Shown in pieces: positions 18,588 through 24,480 of a DNA stretch of 64,000 nt. The DNA comes from Fulvivirga lutea (lineage in GTDB: Bacteria > Bacteroidota > Bacteroidia > Cytophagales > Cyclobacteriaceae): the NCBI RefSeq assembly GCF_017068455.1, contig NZ_CP070608.1, forward strand, positions 3,515,488 through 3,579,487, in the 5' to 3' direction. Position 1 is the first letter of the stretch. Each line of letters opens with the position of its first letter. The notes under the pieces are model-generated. The model searched no databases. It worked only from the letters and a program-made list of their open reading frames with translations, and was not told where the DNA came from. A program made the translations under genes and the position numbers.

Positions 18588-19343
18588 ATGAAACTATACT
18601 TGGCACCGGTGCTTTTTAGCACTCTGTTATTTTGTTGTAAGCCTGTTTATCAGCAAAAATCAATTTCTTCGGAAGTTGTTCCACTTGCTGATAATAGTAG
18701 AACTTCTTTAGACTGGCCGGGAATCTACAGGGGAATTTTACCTTGTGCCGATTGCAGCGGTATAAAAACAGAGTTAACCATTAAAATCGATAATACTTAC
18801 ATTTTAAAAAGACAGTATCTGGGCAAAGATTCCAAAATTATTGAAGATGATGGTGCCGTTTTTTGGGATCAGACGGGTAGTAATATCACCTTAGATGTTG
18901 TTGATGATCAGTACAAAGTTGGTGAGAATGCCTTGTTTAAATTAGATAAGGAAGGCAAGCCCATTACAGGAAATTTAGCATCGGAGTATAGACTCCAAAA
19001 AGTAGATAATTCTATCACCAATAGAAACTGGGAATTAGTATCGATCGGTGGCGCTGAGATCTCTGCAGAAAAAATCCCAACAATAAAATTTGATGCTGAT
19101 GCTAATAAAGTTCAAGGTTATGGAGGCTGCAATAACTACAGTGGTAGATTTGAATTAGGTGTAAACAGAAGATTAACTATATCAGGAATTATGGCAACTA
19201 AGATGATGTGCCAGAACTCTGTTGAAAATGAGTTTTTTGCAGCACTAAATAAAACCAGCAGCTATCAACTTGAAAGCAATAAATTGATTCTAAAAAGTGG
19301 AGATACCAGTTTGATCACATTTGAGGAACACTTTTTTGAGTAG
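18588..19343 (+). CDS. NlpE-like/META-domain lipoprotein
   Basis: 251 residues. The signal peptide ends at a Cys pair (LLFCCKP, lipobox). Residues about 45-140 are an NlpE_N domain with the CxxC motif in LPCADCSGI; residues about 150-250 are a META domain with the conserved YGGCNNYSGRF and MATKMMC motifs. Family knowledge: NlpE senses envelope and copper stress, while META domains occur in heat-shock/HslJ-like lipoproteins; this two-domain fusion is common in Bacteroidota. Outer-membrane location is inferred. It ends five bases before the WYL regulator gene. Confidence 0.85.
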   Translation: MKLYLAPVLFSTLLFCCKPVYQQKSISSEVVPLADNSRTSLDWPGIYRGILPCADCSGIKTELTIKIDNTYILKRQYLGKDSKIIEDDGAVFWDQTGSNITLDVVDDQYKVGENALFKLDKEGKPITGNLASEYRLQKVDNSITNRNWELVSIGGAEISAEKIPTIKFDADANKVQGYGGCNNYSGRFELGVNRRLTISGIMATKMMCQNSVENEFFAALNKTSSYQLESNKLILKSGDTSLITFEEHFFE

Positions 19344-19348
19344 TAGCA

Positions 19349-20311
19349 ATGAACCGCATCGACCGACTTTCAGCTATTCTAATTCAGCTTCAGAGTAAGC
19401 GCGTTGTAAAGGCTGCTGAAATATCTGAAAGATTCGGAATAAGCCTGCGAACTGTTTACCGAGATATTCGTGCGCTGGAAGAAGCGGGCGTACCCATAGG
19501 CGCAGAAGCCGGTGTGGGCTATTTCATTATGGAAGGCTACAGCTTGCCTGCGGTAAAATTCAATAAAGAAGAAGCGGGTGCCATTCTCATGGCTTCTAAA
19601 TTAGCGGATAAACAAACGGACGGATCGATTAAATCCAATTTGAATAGCGCCTTGTATAAAATCAGAGCAGCACTAAAAATTGAGGAAAAAGAATATCTGG
19701 AAAGTATTGAAAACAATATCGAAGTGCTGCACTCGCCTACTCCTACAAACAATAGTAAATTTCCAGATCACTTTCTTACCGATTTACAAAATGCGCTTTC
19801 AAAGAAGCGTATTATCAATTTTGATTACTACTCCAGCTACAACGATACTTTCACCAACCGGGATGTAGAGCCACTAAGCCTATGCTATTATTCAAGACAT
19901 TGGCACTTAATAGGTTTCTGCAGATTAAGAAATGCTCTTAGAGATTTCAGATCAGATAGAATAATGAAACTTCTCATTAAGGATTCGTCCTTTGACCCTA
20001 AAAAGCATAAAGACTACAAAGGCTATGTAGAAAGTGTCATTCAAGGTGCTGCATTAACAGAGGTTGAAGTAAGCTTTGACAACCAGGCCGCCAGATATAT
20101 TTCTGAGCAACGCTACTTTATGGGCTATATAGAAAGTGAAAAACTTGAAAATAGTGAGAAGATGAAGTTTATGACTTCAGATTTAGAATCATTTGCGCGT
20201 TGGTTAATCTCATTCGGGCAGTCTGCATTTGTTCACTCACCCGAAAAGCTCAAAAATCGTGTTATTGAGCTCTTAGAAGAAGGGTTGAAAAATTATTTGA
20301 AAAAAAATTAA
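19349..20311 (+). CDS. YafY-type transcriptional regulator (HTH_11 + WYL)
   Basis: 320 residues. The N-terminal winged helix (residues 1-60, RFGISLRTVYRDIRALEEAGVP recognition region) is followed by a WYL sensor domain (about 140-215, with YYSRHWHLIGFCRLR) and a WCX C-terminal part. WYL domains bind nucleic acids or small ligands. The perfect TGACA-N6-TGTCA dyad at 20329-20344, between this gene and the next, is its probable operator, and the GyrI-like gene its probable target. It may be co-transcribed from the lipoprotein gene upstream. Confidence 0.88.
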   Translation: MNRIDRLSAILIQLQSKRVVKAAEISERFGISLRTVYRDIRALEEAGVPIGAEAGVGYFIMEGYSLPAVKFNKEEAGAILMASKLADKQTDGSIKSNLNSALYKIRAALKIEEKEYLESIENNIEVLHSPTPTNNSKFPDHFLTDLQNALSKKRIINFDYYSSYNDTFTNRDVEPLSLCYYSRHWHLIGFCRLRNALRDFRSDRIMKLLIKDSSFDPKKHKDYKGYVESVIQGAALTEVEVSFDNQAARYISEQRYFMGYIESEKLENSEKMKFMTSDLESFARWLISFGQSAFVHSPEKLKNRVIELLEEGLKNYLKKN

Positions 20312-20328
20312 TTTTTCTATTTTCCTGC

Positions 20329-20344
20329 TGACATAGGGTTGTCA
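20329..20344. promoter_or_regulatory. Probable WYL-regulator operator
   Basis: A perfect inverted repeat TGACA-TAGGGT-TGTCA lies 18 bases after the regulator stop and 46 bases before the ATG of the GyrI-like gene. The position and the AGGGTTGTCA sequence fit sites seen between YafY-type regulators and GyrI-like genes; binding is inferred. Confidence 0.5.
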
Positions 20345-20389
20345 CCCCACCCCGTTTACTTGCTTAAAATCAATTTAAAACAAGTAAAA

Positions 20390-21349
20390 ATGAAACAGTT
20401 AATCACTTTAATCTTAACACTTATGACAACACTGGCAGTAACCGCAACCGAGACAACCACTTATGAATTGGTAGTTTATCGAATTAAAGCAGAATACAAA
20501 GACTCCTACGATGAAGTACTCAATGAGGCACGGGAACATATCATGAAATTTCCAGGAATCATTGAGCATCAAACATTCAAATCTTCGGAAGACGAATTAT
20601 TATTTATGGATTTAGTAAAGTGGAATTCATTGGAAGAGGCTCGTGATGCAGCTCAAAAAGTAGAGCAAATGATGGAGCTGGCTCCATTTATGGCAGCATT
20701 CGAAGAAATCAAATTTATGGACCATTTTGAACTATTTAACTCCGAAACGATGAACAAACTAGACTTATCAAAAACTGACAAAGAGTACTATTTGGCTAAG
20801 AATGAACCACGAATAGTGAATGTTAAAAACTACAATTACCTGAATATTAGTGGCGTTTCTGCACCTGAAGATCCAATTTTTAACAGTGCGATAGAAGCCA
20901 TTTATGCTGTGGCATATGGTGTTAAGTTTTCACTGAAGGAGCAGAATAAAGATTTTGTAGTTCCTAAAATGGAAGCACAATGGTGGGTGGAAGGCACTCA
21001 GCCTTTCGAGCAAACGCCAAGAAATGAGTGGCATTGGAATATTGTGATACCTATGCCTGAATTCGTGGTAAAAGCAGATGTGGAAGAAGCTGTACAAAAT
21101 GCTATTGCAAAAAAAGGTTCAAAGCAGATTAGTGAAGTAGAATTTAAGCCATTGAATGAAGGTAAATCCATTCAAATACTTCATATAGGCAGTTATGAAG
21201 AAGAGGCCCCAACATTGGAAAAGCTTTTCACTTTTGCTGCTGAACAAGGTTTAGAAGTAAATGGCAAGCACCATGAAATTTACATTTCAGACCCGAGAAA
21301 AACCGCTCCTGAGAACTTGAAGACTATTTTGAGGTATCCGGTGAAGTAA
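20390..21349 (+). CDS. Secreted ABM-like/GyrI-like two-domain protein
   Basis: 319 residues from the ATG at 20390, chosen because it begins a clean signal peptide (MKQLITLILTLMTTLAVTA); the frame is open further upstream without a good start. Residues about 22-120 form a dimeric alpha-beta-barrel domain of the antibiotic-biosynthesis-monooxygenase/NIPSNAP kind (YELVVYRIKAEYKDSYDEV). Residues about 135-319 form a GyrI-like small-molecule-binding domain (RIVNVKNYNYLNISGVSAP, IQILHIGSYEEEAPTLEKL). GyrI-like domains are usually cytoplasmic ligand binders, so a secreted fusion is uncommon. It is the last chromosomal gene before the accessory island. Confidence 0.75.
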   Translation: MKQLITLILTLMTTLAVTATETTTYELVVYRIKAEYKDSYDEVLNEAREHIMKFPGIIEHQTFKSSEDELLFMDLVKWNSLEEARDAAQKVEQMMELAPFMAAFEEIKFMDHFELFNSETMNKLDLSKTDKEYYLAKNEPRIVNVKNYNYLNISGVSAPEDPIFNSAIEAIYAVAYGVKFSLKEQNKDFVVPKMEAQWWVEGTQPFEQTPRNEWHWNIVIPMPEFVVKADVEEAVQNAIAKKGSKQISEVEFKPLNEGKSIQILHIGSYEEEAPTLEKLFTFAAEQGLEVNGKHHEIYISDPRKTAPENLKTILRYPVK

Positions 21350-21369
21350 AATATACTATTTACCTTATC

Positions 21370-21463
21370 GTCATTTCGTAGCATAGCAGAGAAATCCCTA
21401 TCAGTAACATAGTATATAAACTTTCTGTGAGGCTAAGATTCCTCCACTTTGTTACGGAATGAC
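21370..21463. repeat. Palindromic intergenic repeat, same family as 13536-13619
   Basis: The 94-bp unit begins GTCATTTCGTAGCATAGCAG and ends CTTTGTTACGGAATGAC, with imperfect inverted ends and internal GAAATCCC/GATTCC motifs. It sits directly after the ABM/GyrI gene, at the left edge of the island. Confidence 0.7.
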
Positions 21464-21481
21464 ACCCAATTATAATTTATC

Positions 21482-21522
21482 ATTGCGGGTTTGCCTGACT
21501 TACTGCTGGCGGGACCCGCAAT
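21482..21522. repeat. GC-rich inverted repeat
   Basis: Perfect 9-bp arms ATTGCGGGT (21482-21490) and ACCCGCAAT (21514-21522) with further GCC/GGC pairing inside. Its GC content is much higher than the surroundings. There is no T-tract, so it is not a typical terminator; it looks like another short dispersed repeat. Confidence 0.55.
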
Positions 21523-21592
21523 ATAATGGATTATAAAAAAGAGATTCCGGCTCAATTCTACCCATAAGGCATAGCAAGCGAACCTCATCTCT

Positions 21593-21795
21593 CACCGCAC
21601 CTAAACAGATGATTTTTATTATTTTAACTCTTAGTAGTATTGAAAAAAACTAAAGACCAATGAGCAGAAAACCTCAAAACGTTAGGTAAAAACCCTCAAA
21701 TACATAGGGTAAAATACCTGATTCTGGTAAAACATGATACAAAGTGTCTTATATTTAGAAAATATGCTCCATGAATGGCGCAAGTACATTTGTTG
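21593..21795 (+). repeat. Island leader repeat R, copy 1
   Basis: A non-coding 203-bp sequence repeated in the same orientation at 24238-24441, differing at about 19 positions. Recognisable parts in order: CACCTAAACAG near the left end; a nested dyad in which TTAGGT and a near-match of ACCTAA enclose ACCCT and AGGGT; a short GCTCCAT/ATGGCGC hairpin; and TACATTTG (21785-21792), a perfect TAnnTTTG -7 box, followed by TTG at the point where the two copies stop matching and cargo begins. It probably carries the promoter for the cargo genes. Upstream of it there is no junction hairpin or addB fragment, so it marks the left edge of the island. Confidence 0.85.
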
Positions 21796-21853
21796 GCAGT
21801 AATTGATAGTATACATTACTTTAAGTTTTACACAAACAGATAAAAAGTATATC

Positions 21854-22678
21854 ATGTCTCATATCAATATTAAAGTTTTTTCGTCTTCTGATTTAGGCTT
21901 CTTTGTTAATTCAACAATTGTCTATGGTAAAAAAGATGCAATTCTATTTGACGCTCAATTACTACAAAGTGAAGCTCAAAAAGTAGTAGATATAATCAAG
22001 AACTTAGATAGACAATTAAAAACAATTTTTATAAGTCATGCACATGCTGATCATTATTTTGGATTAGAAACTTTTTTGAGAGCATTTCCAGATGTAAAAA
22101 TCTATGCACATTCATCTGTGGTGGCTGATGCAAGAAAAACAACTGATCATCAAATTATCGGAATGAAGCAACTATATCAAGAATTGATTCCAGATTCTAT
22201 TCCTATTCCAGAGCCATATGACGATTTGACTTTTCGTATAGAAGAAGATGACATTCAAATCATTCCTAATCTAGCAGGTGATATAGCTCCAAGCACAGCA
22301 TATTTTATTCCGTCTGTCCAAACAATGATTGCTGGAGATGTTGTATTCAACAACATTCATCCTTGGACAGTAGACACTAATAATAAAGAGCGTGAGCAAT
22401 GGATTGACTCACTTGAGAAACTAAAATCATTCAATCCTCAAGTTGTAGTTAGTGGACATAAAGACATAAATCAGCCAGACAGTCCAAGTTCATTAAACTT
22501 TATGATTAATTATCTTACGGAATTCAATCGAGCTATTAAGAGTTTTACAAACTCACACGATGTGATTAAACATATGCGACAAAAGTTCCCTGAAGCTAAA
22601 AAGACTGGTATACTTAATATAGGAGCAAAAAAGAATAAAGCTGAGAACTTTTCTTTCAAGGATTTTTTTGAAGACTAA
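21854..22678 (+). CDS. MBL-fold metallo-hydrolase (island cargo)
   Basis: 274 residues from the ATG at 21854 (MSHINIKVFSSSDLGFFVNS); an upstream TTG at 21803 is possible but extends into non-conserved sequence. The metallo-beta-lactamase signature HAHADH lies near residues 62-67, with the later ligands visible in MIAGDVVF (Asp) and VVSGHKD (His). It should bind two metal ions and hydrolyse an ester, lactone, thioester or phosphodiester; which is not clear. Cytoplasmic. It is the first gene after leader repeat R1, 60 bases from the end of the repeat. About 130 bases of non-coding DNA follow it before the junction at 22806. Confidence 0.88.
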   Translation: MSHINIKVFSSSDLGFFVNSTIVYGKKDAILFDAQLLQSEAQKVVDIIKNLDRQLKTIFISHAHADHYFGLETFLRAFPDVKIYAHSSVVADARKTTDHQIIGMKQLYQELIPDSIPIPEPYDDLTFRIEEDDIQIIPNLAGDIAPSTAYFIPSVQTMIAGDVVFNNIHPWTVDTNNKEREQWIDSLEKLKSFNPQVVVSGHKDINQPDSPSSLNFMINYLTEFNRAIKSFTNSHDVIKHMRQKFPEAKKTGILNIGAKKNKAENFSFKDFFED

Positions 22679-22805
22679 AATATCTGAAGAATTTAAGAAT
22701 GGATGTCAACTATTTTGTTCCATATTTAATTGGAGAATTCAACACCTAAAATAATCTCGGTTATTGAAATTTATCCAAAGGAGAATGATTAAATCAATAA
22801 ATCTA

Positions 22806-22833
22806 CTGCCAGCAATGGCTAAGAAAACATAGG
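22806..22833 (+). repeat. Cassette junction remnant J1
   Basis: CTGCCAGCAATGGCTAAGAA and the eight following bases resemble the left arm of junctions J2 (24103) and J3 (26797): a CA-CAA core followed by a GCTAT-like step and AAAACAT. The 12 bases 22804-22815 are an inverted copy (one mismatch) of 21790-21801 at the start of the MBL cargo. No right arm follows; the next coding frame begins at once. Confidence 0.5.
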
Positions 22834-22888
22834 AAAGACATGGCTTTCCGAAAGATTCGTTCACTTAGCAAATTTCGTTGGACTGACC

Positions 22889-23257
22889 TTGTTTCAACCA
22901 ATTTTAGCCATTCTGCTTTCAATTTTGACAGTAATTGTATGCGGACTTGTCGGACTTCCTATCAGACTAAACAACCGAATAAATACTTGGTGGAGAATTC
23001 ATTTCTACGTTCCAATTTTAATCGAATTTTTAGGGTTAGTTGCTTGTGTAATTTCTTTAATGCCAGGATTTGTAGAAGAAGTAACATATCGAATGGACGG
23101 AATGGATACGACTCAAACTGTTCCAAATCAAATCCTTTCTATTTCAGGTTGGTTTTTAATTGCTATTGGAAAATTACATGTTTATCCACCAATAATACTA
23201 GAGCAAAAGTTATTGGTATTATTAAATTCAGTAAAACAGTGTAATTTTAAGACATGA
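22889..23257 (+). CDS. Small membrane protein lacking a proper start (5'-truncated cargo gene)
   Basis: 122 residues if read from the TTG at 22889, with hydrophobic helices at FQPILAILLSILTVIVCGLVGLPI, HFYVPILIEFLGLVACVISLM and ISGWFLIAIGKLHV. The same frame is open back to 22823 and encodes a plausible N-terminus (TWLSERFVHLANFVGLTL) but contains no ATG, GTG or TTG before 22889; a TAA closes it at 22820-22822, inside junction J1. So the start codon seems to have been lost where the junction was joined. The stop TGA overlaps the ATG of the dinD-like gene (ATGA). I do not recognise a named family. Expression is doubtful. Confidence 0.55.
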   Translation: MFQPILAILLSILTVIVCGLVGLPIRLNNRINTWWRIHFYVPILIEFLGLVACVISLMPGFVEEVTYRMDGMDTTQTVPNQILSISGWFLIAIGKLHVYPPIILEQKLLVLLNSVKQCNFKT

Positions 23258-24090
23258 AATCTGACATAATAAAATCACAATAAAACAATTTTGAAGACCA
23301 TTCACAGACGACTGAAAACGGAATTGAGTTTTGGTTTGCAAGAGACATTCAGCATTTATTGGGATATTCTGAATGGCGTAATTTCCAAAAAGTAATAGTT
23401 AAAGCAAAAACTTCTTGCGAAGCCACGGACAATAATATATCAGACCATTTTGTTGACGTCAACAAAATGGTCAAACTTGGCTCAGGAAGTGAAAGAGAGA
23501 TTGAGGATATTATGTTGACAAGATACGCTTGTTATCTAATTGCTCAAAATGGGGACCCAAGAAAGGAGCCAATAGCATTTGCACAGAATTATTTTGCTGT
23601 ACAGACAAGGAAACTTGAAGTAATTGAACAAAGAATAAAAGATTGGGAAAGACTTCAAGCAAGACAAAAATTGACTTTGTCAGAAAAAGAGCTTTCAGAA
23701 TTAATTTATGAAAAAACGGGAAATGACAAAAATTTTGGACTGATAAGAAGTAAAGGCGACCAAGCTCTTTTTGGGAAATCTACTCAGCAAATGAAAAATT
23801 TACTTAGAGTACCAAAAGGCAGGGCTCTCACTGACTTCTTACCAACAATTACAATAAAAGCAAAAGACTTTGCCACAGAGATAACTGTATTTAATACAAA
23901 AGAAAAAGGCTTACGTTCTGAAAGACAAATTTCGGCTGAACACATAACCAACAACAGAGGTGTTAGAGACATTTTATTAAAAAGAGGAATTAAACCAGAA
24001 GAGCTACCCGCTGAAGAGGATATTAAAAAATTGGAAAGACGTGTAACTTCTGAACCAAAAAAAATCTTGGGAAAAATCCTGATAAATTGA
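23254..24090 (+). pseudogene. dinD: DinD-like (BRO-type) gene with early in-frame stop
   Basis: The frame starts at ATG 23254 (MKSDIIKSQ), meets TAA at 23281-23283, then continues openly to 24090. The part just after the stop (NFEDHSQTTENGIEFWFARD) already matches the DinD N-terminal pattern, followed by IQHLLGYSEWRNFQKVI, DHFVDVNKMVKLGSGSER, MLTRYACYLIAQNGDP and FAQNYFAVQTRK. Family knowledge: E. coli DinD is an SOS-induced inhibitor of RecA filament pairing, about 275 residues. Here it is either inactivated, expressed from a non-canonical start after the stop, or affected by a sequencing error. The first usable alternative start is TTG 23359, which would lose about 25 conserved residues. 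Cargo of the first unit. Confidence 0.7.
23443..23472. repeat. Perfect 30-bp palindrome inside the dinD-like frame
   Basis: Each 15-base half is an exact reverse complement of the other (left half GACCATTTTGTTGAC, centre GACGTC). It lies over the codons for DHFVDVNKMV. It can form a cruciform or RNA hairpin or bind a symmetric protein. Confidence 0.85.
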
Positions 24091-24102
24091 AATAAAAAAC
24101 GA

Positions 24103-24158
24103 CACCACAACAATCGCTATAAAAACATGCCCTTCGGGACGCGTTTCATATCGGGAAC
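24103..24158 (+). repeat. Cassette junction hairpin J2 (attC-like)
   Basis: It begins CACCACAACAATCGCTAT, 12 bases after the dinD-like stop, and folds into an imperfect hairpin: 24114-24132 pairs with 24136-24155 around the loop TTC (CG-TAT-AAAC-CCC against GGG-GTTT-ATA-CG, with bulges). It ends GGGAAC, and the very next bases are the addB tail fragment. J3 has the same order of parts, ends GAGAACC, and runs into intact addB. The 56-bp size and bulged palindrome recall integron attC sites, but the attC core consensus is not matched. Confidence 0.6.
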
Positions 24159-24233
24159 GTCACCCCCTCCCACAAATCCCAACATAAGGACAGTACTCAC
24201 AAACCTTCTTATCTTCTACCTGATCCAAGGGTA
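24158..24233 (-). pseudogene. Duplicated 3' tail of the AddB-like gene
   Basis: 76 bp identical to 26924-26999 except at four positions. Read on the minus strand it encodes the last 22-24 residues of the AddB-like protein in frame, including CEYCPYVGICGRG and the TGA; two residue changes are seen (Phe to Leu, Glu to Lys). Nothing of the gene beyond this remains, and leader repeat R2 starts four bases later. The four differences mean it is either an old copy or came from a related strain. Confidence 0.85.
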
Positions 24234-24237
24234 TCCC

Positions 24238-24441
24238 CACCCCACCTAAACAGGTGATTTTTATTATTTTAACTCTTAGTAGCATTGAAAAAAAAGTAAA
24301 GACCACTGAGCAGAAAAGCCCAAAACGTTAGGTAAAAACCCTCAAATGCATAGGGTAAAACACCTAATTCTGGTAAAACATGCTACAAAGTGTCTTATAT
24401 TTAGAAAATAGGCGCCAAGAATAGTGCATATACATTTGTTG
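24238..24441 (+). repeat. Island leader repeat R, copy 2
   Basis: 204 bp, about nine in ten positions equal to copy 1 (21593-21795). It begins CACCCCACCTAAACAGGTG, where CACCT-AAAC-AGGTG is a perfect small palindrome that copy 1 has lost. Here the nested dyad is exact (TTAGGT...ACCCT...AGGGT...ACCTAA, 24337-24376 region). It ends with the -7-like box TACATTTG (24431-24438) and TTG, 40 bases before the PHP/ATPase start. Non-coding in all frames. Confidence 0.85.
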
Positions 24442-24480
24442 TTCTTAAGCTTAAAAACAACCGAAACAGAAAGACATTGA

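Noticed and set aside
22840-23244. Alternative plus-strand reading frame over the truncated membrane gene
   Set aside because: It gives a Ser/Asn/Phe-rich product without pattern, while the other frame has clean membrane helices.
24238-24441. R repeats as true integron attC/attI sites
   Set aside because: GTTAGGT in R matches the GTTRRRY core, but the pairing RYYYAAC box is in the wrong order and no integron integrase is in the window. I keep only the analogy.
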